Below, one piece after another: positions 31,943-42,597 of a stretch of 64,000 bases of DNA. Below the pieces are notes generated by a model. It was given only the letters and a program-made list of their open reading frames with translations. It had not been told where the DNA came from and made no database searches. Each line of letters starts with the position of its first letter. Positions within the stretch are counted from its first letter, which is position 1. Both the position numbers and the translations under genes were made by a program. Source of the DNA: Strigamia acuminata (lineage: Eukaryota; Arthropoda; Chilopoda; Geophilomorpha; Linotaeniidae); NCBI GenBank assembly GCA_949358305.1, contig OX442319.1, forward strand, positions 60,001 through 124,000. Direction: 5' to 3'.

Positions 31943-32240
31943 CTTTCTTCTGTGTGGGAGACGAGTAGAGAATTGAAAATAAATTGGAGAGAGAAACCAC
32001 ACAAAACACCAAACTTACCAACGGAGACGAAGTGCCGATGAAAACCGGGAGGAAAATGAAACACTCGCGCGATATACGCTGTCGGACCAACGTGCGCGTT
32101 TGTCGTGACATCTGGTGTCGAGCTCGCAAACCATTTCGTGGCCGCGCGAGTCGAGGCCGTCGACTTCGAGTGGTAGCCGAGACCGTAAATGAATTCGCTT
32201 TTACCGCGACGAATCTCGCGCGACCGCGACTCCGCAAAAA
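31943..32240. other. Upstream flank of paralog 3
   Basis: Presumed promoter side. A block near 32097-32137 (TCGTGACATCTGGTGTCGAG...) recurs upstream of paralog 2 and, more weakly, at 28120-28150 upstream of the large gene, supporting common descent of the three loci including their 5' flanks. Confidence 0.5.
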
Positions 32241-32244
32241 TACC

Positions 32245-32740
32245 GTATATGGCCCGTAACGGCCCGCCGACGGTCCCGTAACGGTCCCGTCACGACCCCG
32301 TCAACGGCTTGTACGGGCCGTGATGGGGTCGTGACGGTCCCGTTGGCGGCCCGTTAACGGCCCGTACAAGCCGTTGACGGGATCGTGACGGTCCCGTCAC
32401 GATCCCGTAACGGCTCGCACGGGCCGTTAACGGGCCGCCGACGGTCCCGTGACGATCCCGTAACGGCCTTCGTTCCCGGACTTCGGCTCGCCGACGGCCC
32501 GTACGACCTCATGCGGGCCGTTAACGGCCCGTTAACGGCCCGTCAACGGCCCGTCAACGGCCCGCATGGGCCCGCACGGGCCGTTAACGGGCCGCCGACG
32601 GTCCCGTCACGATCCCGTAACGGCCCGTACAAGCCGTTAACGGGCCGCCGACGGTCCCGTCACAATCCCGTAACGGCCCGTCATGATCCCGTAACGGCCC
32701 GTTGCGGCCCTTGGCCGTAACGGGCTGAAAACGGGAAAAC
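32245..32740. repeat. GC-rich degenerate palindromic repeat tract
   Basis: About 500 bases made almost only of interchanging CCCGTAACGG, CCGTTAACGG, CCCGTCACGATCC and GGGCCGT words. Many are self-complementary (CCGTTAACGG), so both strands look alike. No gene. Confidence 0.88.
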
Positions 32741-32759
32741 TGAAAGAGTCGGGTGCGAG

Positions 32760-32965
32760 ACCACGTGACCCGGAGTGTGGTTTTTGGGGGCGAGGGCCGT
32801 CCTCCGACCGCGCCGTGACGCGCCCCGGGTCGGATCAAGAGGCGACCCGGTCGGAAACCGAACCTCGGGGTTCCTCGAGGCGTGGTTTTTTGGGGACGGG
32901 GGGAGGGGGGGGGATCGGGTTGCGTGCTCCGACCGCGCCGCAACGCGATGTGGGTCGGTCACCAA
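32760..32965 (-). repeat. Degenerate inverted copies of the 121-bp satellite
   Basis: Two diverged copies of the monomer found at 33215-34077, in the opposite orientation (CGTGGTTTTTGGGG...CGGGTTGCGTGCTCC). Confidence 0.8.
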
Positions 32966-33214
32966 CTTTTGTCAATTTTTGACAAATTTCCACGGAATTT
33001 CAGCAACATTTTACGAGACGTTTCTGCCCGACTAGACACGTTTCCGCAGGTTTTAGCAAAACAACGTTAAATTCTGTGGAAATTTATCAAATGTTGACAA
33101 AATTCTGTGCAAGTTTTGTCAGATACTTACTTACTTACTTACGATATAAACTCGAACGTCGTCCATCGACACTCTCAACATTCCACCGGACATTTTCCGG
33201 AAGAGTTTGTCCCG
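32966..33214. other. AT-richer spacer before the 121-bp satellite
   Basis: Contains TTTTTGACAAATTTCCACGG-like words also common in the 1.686-kb satellite at 45-57 kb, and a short (TTAC)n run at 33126-33142. No gene seen. Confidence 0.5.
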
Positions 33215-34077
33215 ATCGGGACCACGCCTCGACGAAGCTCGGGACCCGGTTTCCGACCGGGTCGTTTTTGGCCCAAGTCACGGCGCGTCGCGGCGCTTTC
33301 GGAGCACGCGACCCGATCCCCCCCTCCCCCCGTTCTCAAAAACCACGCCTCGACGAAGCCCGGGACTTGGTTTCCGACCGGGTCGTTTTTGGCCCAAGTC
33401 ACGGCGCGTCGCGGCGCTTTCGGAGCACGCGACCCGATCCCCCCCTCCTCCCGTTCTCAAAAACCACGCCTCGACGAAGCCCGGGACCCGGTTTCCGACC
33501 GGGTCGTTTTTGGCCCAAGTCACGGCGCGTCGCGGCGCTTTCGGAGCACGCGACCCGATCCCCCCCTCCCCCCGTTCTCAAAAACCACGCCTCGACGAAG
33601 CCCGGGACCCGGTTTCCGACCGGGTCGTTTTTGGCCCAAGTCACGGCGCGTCGCGGCGCTTTCGGAGCACGCGACCCGATCCCCCCCTCCCCCCGTTCTC
33701 AAAAACCACGCCTCGACGAAGCCCGGGACCCGGTTTCCGACCGGGTCGTTTTTGGCCCAAGTCACGGCGCGTCGCGGCGCTTTCGGAGCACGCAACCCGA
33801 TCCCCCCCTCCCCCCGTTCTCAAAAACCGCGCCTCGACGAAGCCCGGGACCCGGTTTCTGACCGGGTCGTTTTTGGCCCAAGTCACGGCGCGTCGCGGCG
33901 CTTTCGGAGCACGCGACCCGATCCCCCCCTCCCCCCGTTCTCAAAAACCACGCCTCGACGAAGCCCGGGACCCGGTTTCCGACCGGGTCGTTTTTGGCCC
34001 AAGTCACGGCGCGTCGCGGCGCGTTCGGAGCACATGAACCGATCCCCCCTCCCTCCCGTCACAAAAACCACGTTTTA
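33215..34077 (+). repeat. 121-bp tandem satellite, about 7 copies
   Basis: Monomer starts with CCACGCCTCGACGAAGCCCG and includes CGGTTTCCGACCGGGTCG, GCGCGTCGCGGCGC and a CCCCCCTCCCCCC tract. Period is 121 bp with very few differences between central copies. The last copy degenerates from about 34020. Confidence 0.95.
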
Positions 34078-34280
34078 GCGAAACCCTTGACCGGTCACAA
34101 AACCCACCGAACACCGAAAAGCAACGAACAAAACGCGCTCGGTCGCACGAACTACTCGGCCAAAACAACATCCGCAAATTCCGCATCGCAGTCGCGATCA
34201 ACGAAACAACGTATAGGCCGCCGTAATGTTAAAAAGCGGGACCCTTTCGCCCCCGACAAAATCCGCACACATACCCCAAG
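34078..34280. other. Spacer with a dispersed repeat
   Basis: Bases 34211-34270 (TATAGGCCGCCGTAATGTTA...) are about 80% alike to the reverse complement of 43093-43153. The remainder is unrecognised. Confidence 0.55.
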
Positions 34281-36374
34281 GTTAATACAGTGGACCAAAA
34301 TGTTCAGCAACCGGACCCTGATACAAATGGTTACGATTCGGATGAGAGTGGGTTGTATCAACAGGAATTCCACGAAACAACGCCACCTACTACGCCACCG
34401 GGTTCACCACCCGTAATACACAAAGTCCCAATGTCTCACGCACAGGCTCCACCACAGGTGAAACCTGTAGCTCAATTGCCCGTTCCCACACAACCAGTCC
34501 AAGGTGGGGCAAAAGCCAAGAAGCCTCGAATTGCCACCAGAACCACAGATGCAGATGGATGGGATAGGGAGCAAGTGACCAGACAAGGAGGTGTTACAGC
34601 TGGGAGAATTGATGTGCTGTTTTACGCACCAGATGGGACAGGGCCGTTGAAGACAAAGAAAGAAGTCGAGGCTTTCTGCAGGGGGAATAGAATCTTCTAC
34701 AATCCTTTAAAATTCGATTTCACCCCAGTGAAGGAGCCCATCAATACAATCGTGCAGTCGTCCGATGAGGAACCAATGGAAACGGTCCTCACAGCAACGA
34801 CATCTCCCATCAGTGTGTATTGTGCTGTCATACAGCCCAAAACATATGAGGAGGCGACTTCCTCGCCTCAGTCGAAAGAATGCAGAGAGGCGATGGAGGA
34901 AGAGATCGAAACTTTACAGGAAAGGGAGGTGTACGAGGAGGTGCCGCGACCAAAGGCAAAGGTCTTGGGGCACAAGTGGGTTTACAAGCTGAAACCAGAC
35001 GAAGATGGCAATATCGTCAGATATCGCGCAAGGATTGTCGCACAAGGTTTTAGGCAGACGCAAGGGGTTGATTACACAGAAGTGTTTTCACCAGTCGTGA
35101 ATTTCACATTAATCCGGCTGTTTTTCTGTCTGTTGGTGATCTTGCGTGGTTGGGTGGACGTCCATCTGGACGTGAAATGTGCATACTTGTACGGCAAGTT
35201 GGACTGCCCAATCCACATGGAAATACCTCAAGGTTTCAAGACACCGGGGACAGATAGTGTTTGGCTCCTGTACAAAGCATTGTACGGATTACACCAATCC
35301 GGCAGGATGTGGTTCGAGGAGTTAAATACCAGTCTGCTGGATTTGGGTTTCACCAAGGTTATTGGTTGCAATTGCGTTTACACTTTTGAGCGCAGTGCCG
35401 TCCTTTTATTATACGTGGACGATATGGTGTTATTTGCGAAGGATGCAGAGACACAGCGCGCGTTAATAGACCTGATCAAACGGAAATTCAATATTGTGAA
35501 TTTGGGGCGAATTACAAAATTGCTTGGCGTAAATTTTAGTCGTAGTGATGGGAAGGTTTGCCTGCACCAAAGGCATTATATAGATAAATTAGCAATGAAA
35601 TACAAATTGGAACCGAATACAAAAGTCAAAGTTCCAATTGCTGCTGGATCGACATTTAACTTGAAGCCCAATGAAACTGATCCGGGTTCAGATTTCCCAT
35701 ATCGCTCGTTGGTCGGGAGCCTGATGTTTCTTGCTTCCCGAACTAGGCCGGACATCCTCTATTCAATAATTTACATGTCCCAATTTAACACAAGCTTTAC
35801 ACAAAAACACGTAAAAGCACTAATACAAATTGCTCAATATGTGGTAAATACTAGGGGTTATTGTGTAGATATTTCCAAGTGTGTTAATACTGATTTGAAA
35901 ATTTTTACAGACGCTTCCTGGGCTTCGGACCTCAGCCATTGCAAAAGCTTTGGGGGATTCGCATTATTCATGGGAGATGCCCTAATCAGCTGGGGCTGTC
36001 GGAAACAAAGTTCCGTGGCATGTAGCACAATGGAGGCGGAATATCTGGCTTTGGTCCATGCAGTCCAGGAAGGATATTGGTTATCAAGCATATTTGAAAA
36101 CTGCTTTTTGTTCGATTACATCAATATGCCAATAGTGTATTCAGATTCTTTGTCGTCCATACAATTTGTGGAAAACGACTTAGAAAATTCCAAAACAAAA
36201 CATATTCGCATTCGTTATTGTTTCTTAAGAGACTGGTTTGAAAAAGGATATTTTTCGATCGAGAAAATTCCGAGTAAATGGAATTTGGCAGATTTATTTA
36301 CCAAATGGCTGCCACGGGATAGACTGAGGGAGTTGTGTTCAAGTATGCTGGATACCTCAGAGGATGGAAATTGA
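34281..36374 (+). pseudogene. Copia B' pol remnant (RT and RNase H)
   Basis: Open for about 694 codons to the TGA at 36372-36374 but starting abruptly without ATG at the position equivalent to residue 785 or so of the intact B polyprotein. It keeps the RT region (VYKLKPDEDGNIVRYRAR, HLDVKCAYLYG, YVDD near 35416-35427) and RNase H (FTDASWAS, STMEAEYL, YSDSLSS, LADLFTKWLP). No internal stops. It differs from B at scattered residues, so it comes from a distinct relative. As a fragment it could not move alone. Confidence 0.9.
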
Positions 36375-36410
36375 AATGTTTGTACAAAGTGTAACATTTA
36401 AGGGGGTGCT

Positions 36411-37289
36411 TGTTGGGAATTGCGTAAATGTCCCACGTTGACCTCATGTTAAAGCTACACGACAATCGTGTTTAATAAATTTGAATTCGAGATATTATGT
36501 TTGTTTTAGCCGAAATGTTGAAGGCACTCGAATATATATGACGTATTTAGTGTGTAATAATGATTCAATGTTCCAAAATGTATATTGTTGTGATTATATA
36601 TTAATTTCGGTGTATTTGGCATAGTATCTGTGAAATTTGTTGATTGTTTGCTGCGTGAGGGCGCAATGTGTAAATCCATAGCGTACTTGCGTTGCACTAG
36701 TCGAGATTGATGATGTCACAATGATTACATCATCAAACGAAGTGATTATTTCTTTATGTAATAATTGGGGATTTAACTGTATGATTTGTTCTGTGTAAAT
36801 ATGTTATGTGACATCACGTGAATAAAACTTCACTCTGTTTTTGTTTTCCAATAAGGCAACATCGTGTTTTATTTGGTCTTACACCTAATTATACATTCAT
36901 CAAGTTAGGGCTATTTTTTATGAACTTCACCTACTTTCCAGAGCATGTGAGCAGTGTGTTTTCCAACATCACTTAGGCCCAACTACATTTACTTGGACAG
37001 TTTTGTGAAAACATCATGATTGGATTGATTTTCACCAAGGATTAAGTGTGATAATAAGACTATTATCACACGTGAGTACTTTATTTATATTATAACATTT
37101 ATTTTCGTTAAATATTCCGAGAGTCGTACGTCGCAGCCGAATGCACATGAACGATACGTCGCGTTAACGTACCGCAGGACAGCCGTACTACACACGCTGC
37201 CCGAAGTTCATTACGGATAGGATACACGCGTATACGATTTATTTTGACATTTCCACTGCGTTTTATTGGTTTTATAGCGTGTTCCTACA
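36411..37289 (+). repeat. Copia B' 3' LTR
   Basis: An 879-bp LTR, ends TGTTGGGAATT...GTGTTCCTACA. It shares stretches with the B LTR (GTGACATCAC-TGAATAAA, TTATACATTCAT, TTTCCACTGCG, terminal TCCTACA) but is clearly diverged. GTGAATAAAAC near 36820 is a likely poly(A) signal. Confidence 0.85.
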
Positions 37290-37812
37290 AACTTCACGAT
37301 TCGGCCATCAACCATCCTCTGCTACCACCGACGATGATAAGTGAAGTTGTCAACGCCAAGAAAGGAACTTGAGACGAAACAAAAGTTATTTTGTGCCTGA
37401 AAACCGCACAAACGCGTCGGCCATCTTTATTCAGGCAAGAACAGGTGAGCAAGTGAATATTTACAGGTGTCGAGGCTATTTGCCCTCGATCTAAAAGTAG
37501 AACAAATCATCCTGATGGAAAGGTTGATTTGTTCTTTACAAAACCAAAGTAAAGATAACTCAAAGCCAGCATTAACACTGGATAATGCACTGGGGGAAAT
37601 AATAGACAAACTAAATCATAGCAGACGACAACTCGAAATCCATTGATAAACATGAGCCAACTGTAGTATTTAACACGCATTGCGACAGTCAGATGCAGTT
37701 GGCTCTCGATTCCAGTACAGTAAACAATGCGACCCGAATTTCGCCTTTAACGCACTTAGCCAGAAAAGGTGCGCCGTTAATACGTGAAATGAAAAACTGC
37801 TTTGACCCAACA
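37290..37812. other. Unassigned spacer with an isolated primer-binding-site sequence
   Basis: Holds AACCATCCTCTGCTACCA at 37310-37327, a perfect initiator-Met primer-site copy in minus-element orientation with no LTR beside it. A frame at 37467-37646 is described separately. The rest is unrecognised. Confidence 0.5.
37467..37646 (+). other. Possible exon or ORF remnant, unknown
   Basis: 60 codons open to TGA 37644-37646, after an acceptor-like TTTACAG at 37460-37466. The translation is helical and amphipathic (LFALDLKVEQIILMERLICS) and looks protein-like, but there is no start codon, no recognisable domain and no neighbouring exon I can connect. Confidence 0.2.
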
Positions 37813-39654
37813 AAGACGTCCTGGATTTCCGTCTGCGGACTTCGACATGACGTGGAGTTACGAAACAACCCGTAGCAAAACACACTGGATGGAGAATGGT
37901 ACAATTGGAGCACTTGACGGTCTCGGTGCACAATATCGCGTAGCACTACACAAATACGGCGCACTAATCGGAGCACTGTCAAAGCGGATATCAATCGAAT
38001 TGGGCGACCACTTCTGAAGTGGCCAAATAACCCTAGCCAGCCAACACACAGGGGTCCGTTCGCCTGCCTGGAGGCGCGGGAGTGTTGGTTTGCGATGAAT
38101 TATTTGCGATAATCATATTTGTTGTGCATTTCCGAATAGGCACAATAGGCGCGTTACTTCATATATTGTTACGAATGGTCAGCCAGTTGATTCTGCTTTT
38201 TAAACTACGCTTGTTTCGTACTCCAACTGGCTGTGTCGATGTGATAACGCGCGTCCCGTCGTTTGCTTGTTAAGCAGCGATTCCTTAGTTATGTTTGGCA
38301 TTATTTATCAATTGCTTTAGTCTTTACTTTGTCATTGTAAAGAATAAATCTATTCAATTGTAATAATAGATTTATTCTCCCTTTTGATTTGTAACCTGAG
38401 TTGAGATCAAATAGCCTCAACCCAGATCAATACTGTTTTATGTTTTCTCGGTGAATAAAGATGGCGGTCGCGTGTTGCGAACTAACCGCACTTTATAATC
38501 GGTTTGCAAGTTATTTCCGCGTGCTTCAGGTCCAAATACGCTCTTCAGGGAGTACCTGTTGGCCACGGTAAGCACTGGCTAGGAATGCGGTAGTTCCGAC
38601 TGGAACAGAAGAGCAAAAACTATTCTAAAGGACCCACAAAAACTTAATACGACCTTAAATACTAACAAGCTAATTACGACAACTGAAAGGCAAGTATTAA
38701 TTAGTGTGATGAGACGTTGCGCCAATATTCGAGAATCGAAAATGGCGTTGTTGTGCATTTAAATGCAAAAATCGTCGTAATTCGTCGATTAAATCTCCGA
38801 AAAATCTCAAATCGTCGTTACAACGACCGTACACTGTGTACGAGGTCGGGATATTCCTCAATTCGTCGTTCACACTGCGTCCAGTGGGTTTCCAACGTCG
38901 AATCTTGTTGGAAATCTGAAAATATGCGAAAATTGTCTCGAAAATCGCGAGTCCCGCGGAAATTCGGACAATATTAAATGAAAAATCGTGGAATCGTGCA
39001 CGCAGACTGCGTGGGAACGTCGGCTGTTCGTCGGGAACGCTCGCAAAACGAAACTCGAAGCAAAATCGTCGATACCTGAAATTAAACAAATTTCGGCGCA
39101 AAAACGCGAATTTCGCGAATGTTACGTCGAAAATTACGCAAAGAATGGTCGTTTTATGTGGCAACCATCCTCTGCTACCACTTGTAGCAGAGGAGTGCGC
39201 TGCACAGTACGAAATACTGTGTGTGGAAGCGTGATTAGATGCCTAAACACGGCAAATGTGAGCGCAATGACGTGCGCGCACTTCCAACACTTGAAAACGG
39301 TTGGAAAATAATGCCACTGCACTCTAAAGTGCTTATATATAGCAAACACAATGTAAAATAAACTAAATGTTTAATAAAAACAAAAATGCTTACATAATTT
39401 GGTCCATTTAGATGGAGAAAATACATGAGTGCTTGCTGGCGTGCAAGCGGCCATTGTGATTGTGAAAAACATACATGCACACCATCTGGTGTTGATAATA
39501 AGTAATACAAATGTAAACAGTATAGAGGCAGCATTATGCCCAATGTTAAATAATGAAATAAATCCTAATAAATACACTAGGCTGCATAATGCAGTAATAC
39601 ATTAAGAAATGCGCAAAACAAGTACGGAGGACTGTTTGGCATCGATAAACAACA
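37813..39654 (-). mobile_element. Copia family A 5' fragment (A3) with nested solo LTR
   Basis: Contains only the first codons of gag, the leader, the initiator-Met primer site (39163-39180, perfect) and one LTR (39183-39654, 472 bp, more diverged than those of A1 and A2). The rest of the element is missing. The leader is interrupted at 38083-38547 by a different solo LTR. Leader sequence absent from A1 is present here, as in A2. Confidence 0.88.
38083..38547 (+). mobile_element. Solo LTR of an unidentified retrotransposon
   Basis: A 465-bp insertion, TGTTGGTTTGCG...ACGCTCTTCA, flanked by GGGAG at 38078-38082 and 38548-38552. A2 has the uninterrupted sequence at the equivalent place. TG...CA ends, a 5-bp duplication and GTGAATAAAGATGG near 38451 fit an LTR left after recombination of a full element. 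The orientation is inferred from AATAAA. Confidence 0.88.
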
Positions 39655-39870
39655 AAATCATCGAGGCACAACAGGCTGACGAAACCTGTCGCACACTCAT
39701 CGATTACACCCAATCCGGGTGGCCCACGAAACACGAAATTCCAACAGCAGCAACAGAATTTTGGCAACATCGGACAGACATGACAGTGGACTGTAGAATA
39801 CTGCTCAAAGCGTCGAGAATCATCATTCCAACGTCGCTTCGCACTGACATTCTGGCAAAGCTCCATGGCG
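39655..39870 (+). pseudogene. Ty3/gypsy pol fragment (region before integrase)
   Basis: About 70 codons reading IIEAQQADETCRTLIDYTQS...WQHRTDMTV...SRIIIPTSLRTDILAKLH, typical of the stretch between RNase H and the integrase zinc domain in gypsy pol. It is cut off directly at the A3 LTR on the left and soon ends on the right. It is not from the nested gypsy, whose sequence differs here. Confidence 0.75.
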
Positions 39871-39988
39871 CTCTGTTGTTGGAAAATTTACTCCTTTGGA
39901 TCAAGCACCAAATGGGCAATTCATCATTTCAGGAACCAAATTAGAAGTCTAAGGAAGTGGTGGTTTGAGGGCGGGAGAATGAGGATGT

Positions 39989-40023
39989 TTAGGTTAGGTT
40001 AGGTTAGGTTAGGTTTAGGTTAG
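39989..40023 (+). repeat. Interstitial telomere-type repeat (TTAGG)n
   Basis: Five perfect TTAGG units followed by TTTAGG and a partial unit. TTAGG is the arthropod telomere unit. Here it is internal. Confidence 0.9.
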
Positions 40024-40400
40024 CCAGCGCCATCTATTATCAAAATTGGCTACTAAAAGTCCCAAATTTGGCCCGAGGGCAAAATGGACAAAATGGCAGC
40101 CGTTTATATACGGGTTTGACCAGATGGTCGAATTTCGTTACGATCGGTCCAAAAAAATGGTTGTGTGTATGAACCGGTCACTCGTCATGCCCTCGGGCAA
40201 TAGCTTCTGTGTTGACACGTGTCGGCGCCATCTACTATCAAAATTGGCTACTAAAAGTCCCAAATTTGGCCCGAGGACAAAATGGACAAAATGGCGGCCG
40301 TTTATATACGGGTTTGACCAGATGGTCGAGTTTCATTAGGATCGGTCCAAAAAAATGGTTGTGTGTTTTTCACCGGTCACGTGACGTGTCTCACAGGCAA
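40024..40400. repeat. Direct duplication, about 140 bp, spacing 199 bp
   Basis: 40030-40165 and 40229-40364 share GCGCCATCTA-TATCAAAATTGGCTACTAAAAGTCC and following sequence with few differences. A related GCCATCTACTAACAAAATTGGC occurs at 42191-42212. Confidence 0.88.
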
Positions 40401-40549
40401 TGACTCAGATGGATTTCAGGAGCATAAAAAAATGATGCTTACTCTTCAAATTTTTTTTCACGAGTGAAAAGATATTTAATTGCGTGATGTCATACGGTTC
40501 CAAACCGGTTCAAACTGGTTTTGGAGGGGATTCCCCGTTTTGCGATATA

Positions 40550-41462
40550 TACAGGGTGGAACAAAAGTCTGTTCCCCTCAAATATTTCCTGAGCAATTGC
40601 ATCTAGGCCAACTTTGATGAAGCAATCATATAGGAAGTTGGGTGAGAGCAATCCAATGACGTCATCAAATTTGACTTTGAAAGCCATTTTCAAGGTCATT
40701 CACTTGCTAACTTCTAAACCAATCAGGTTAGAGCAAAAAAGTCAATTACAAAGTTGTAGAGCACCATCAAATTAGTACTATCCAATTTATTTTAGTCATT
40801 TTATGTTAACTGTTTTCTTTTTAAAAAGGGGGCAAATCAGCTGAAATAAAGCCAGCCATTGTGACAAAACTTAAATTTCTATTACAAAAATACTGAATTA
40901 CTTAAATAAACGTATCCAAATGTGCATTATTATGCAAGTAAACAAGAAAAACCACTAGGTGCATTCAAAAACTCTAAAACGCCTCTAAAACTCATTTTGG
41001 GTTTGTACGTGTAACGTTATTCCCATGTTATTTAATGGGAATGACGTTACACGTACAAACACAAAACGAGTTTTAGAGGCGTTTTAGAGTTTTTGAATGC
41101 ACCTACTGCCTTTTTTTAATGCCTCGATAATTATCACAAGATAAAAAAAATTTCACTTTGCTGATTTTTTTCTGATTTGTCTCCTTTTTAAAAAGAAAAC
41201 ATTTAACTTAAGATGACTAAGATAAGTTGGATAGTACTAATTTGCTGGTGCTCTACAACTTTGTAATTGACTTTTTTGCTCTAACCTGATTGGTTTAGAA
41301 GTTAGCAAGTGAATGACCTTGAAAATGGCCTTCAAGGTCAAATTTGATGACATCATTAAATTGCTCTCTGCCAACTTCCTATACATTCGCTTCATCAAAG
41401 TTGGCCTAGATGCAATTGCTCAGGAAATATTTGAGGGGAACAGACTTTTGTTCCACCCTGTA
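40550..41462. mobile_element. Foldback MITE with about 300-bp inverted arms
   Basis: Starts TACAGGGTGGAACAAAAGTC and ends with its reverse complement, with TA duplicated at 40548-40549 and 41463-41464. Arms 40550-40857 and 41165-41462 are near reverse complements. The TACAGGGTG end and TA target fit the Tc1/mariner type. No transposase frame, so non-autonomous. Confidence 0.88.
40958..41103. mobile_element. Palindromic 146-bp MITE inside the foldback loop
   Basis: GGTGCATTCAAAAACTCTAA...reverse complement, nearly perfect hairpin over its whole length, flanked by TA (40956-40957, 41104-41105). Confidence 0.85.
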
Positions 41463-41470
41463 TAAGGAGT

Positions 41471-41686
41471 GAATTTTTATTATCTCTTATTTCTTCCTGG
41501 ATTGTCCTTGATTGGAATTTTCTAGAATTTTTATTATCTCTTATTTCTTCCTGGATTGTCCTTGATTGGAATTTTCTAGAATTTTTATTATCTCTTATTT
41601 CTTCCTGGATTGTCCTGGATTGGAATTTTCTAGAATTTTTATTATCTCTTATTTCTTCTTGGATTGTCCTTGATTGGAATTTTCTA
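41471..41686. repeat. 54-bp tandem repeat, 4 copies
   Basis: Unit begins GAATTTTTATTATCTCTTAT at 41471, 41525, 41579 and 41633, with one or two substitutions. Confidence 0.95.
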
Positions 41687-41877
41687 GAATGTTCTGTGAT
41701 GACTCATCACTTCCGGTTTTGTGGGTATATAAGGCGTGACAAATCAGAATTTTTTCAGTTGATCAACGACTTTGAACCCTGTCGGAGTGGGGTACCTATG
41801 CCCAAATTTTTGATTTTTTTCAAAAAAAAACTTTGAAAAATTTTTGAAAAAAAAACTTAGTAAAATTCACAATAAAA

Positions 41878-41992
41878 CAAGAAAGGACAAGAAAAGACAA
41901 GAAAAGACAAGAAAGGACAAGAAAGGACAAGAAAAGACAAGAAAAGACAAGAAAGGACAAGAAAAGACAAGAAAGGACAAGAAAGGACAGAA
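41878..41992. repeat. GACAAGAAAG decamer array
   Basis: About eleven decamers of GACAAGAAAA/GACAAGAAAG directly after the first 110-bp block. The Lys-rich reading frame is a by-product. Confidence 0.93.
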
Positions 41993-42227
41993 TCATACCG
42001 TTAACCGACTGCTTCTTCCTGCTCTGTTTACACCTTTAATCCATCTAAAACTCACCAGACGGCGCTCACTACGGTTACGCAACAGGCAGGTCACTTGCAA
42101 AGCAGGTTTTTTCAGTGAATGGTGCGGCTGATAGCTGGAGGCAGTGGAAGCCAGGTGAGTGAACTCGTGGTTGAATAGACGTGTGTCAGTGCCATCTACT
42201 AACAAAATTGGCAACCAAACTGAAAAT
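41993..42227. other. Unassigned sequence between repeat blocks
   Basis: No gene or known repeat recognised, apart from a short match to the 40030 duplication at 42191-42212. Confidence 0.4.
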
Positions 42228-42597
42228 TTTTCAAAGTTTTTTTTGAAAATTTTGAAAATTTGGGCATAGGTTCCCCACTCCTTCAGGGTCCAAAGTTGAA
42301 GATCAACTGAAAAAATTCTGATTTGTCAGTCCTTATATACCCGCAAAAGATCATTCTAGAAAATTCATGGTTCCAAAGCGGTTCAAACCGGTTCAAACTA
42401 GTTTTTAATTGATTTTTTCTAGAATGATCTTCTGTGGGTATATAAGGAGTGACAAATCAGAATTTTTTCAGTTGATCAACATCTTTGGACCCTGTTGGAG
42501 TGGGGTACCTATGCCCAAATTTTCAAAATTTTCAAAAAAAACTTAGAAAAATTTTGAAAAAAAAAAAAAAACTTTGAAAAATTTACAACAAAGCGAT

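Larger units (their letters stand above)
34281..37289 (+). mobile_element. 5'-truncated Ty1/copia element (B')
   Basis: The 3' portion of an element related to B at 57395-63631: end of the integrase linker, reverse transcriptase, RNase H, polypurine tract (AAGGGGGTGCT) and a full 879-bp LTR (36411-37289). Gag, protease and integrase are missing. No flanking duplication is detectable because the 5' end is lost. Confidence 0.88.
41721..42545. repeat. Three copies of a 110-bp block, two direct and one inverted
   Basis: Blocks at about 41721-41830 (+), 42228-42352 (-) and 42433-42545 (+) share TATATAAGG-GTGACAAATCAG and TGGGGTACCTATGCCCAAAT. The middle copy forms inverted repeats with each neighbour. 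Confidence 0.88.

Noticed and set aside
33215-34077. CRISPR-like array
   Set aside because: Units are contiguous without unique spacers, and the context is eukaryotic.
33076-34078. Open frames of 260-320 codons across 33.1-34.1 kb
   Set aside because: They run through a 121-bp satellite in several frames and on both strands, which is expected for a stop-poor tandem unit.
37310-37327. Initiator tRNA-Met gene
   Set aside because: Only the 18-base 3' end is present here and at the LTR borders. No cloverleaf can be formed from the flanks, so these are primer binding sites.
39989-40023. Chromosome end
   Set aside because: Only about seven units, with complex sequence on both sides.
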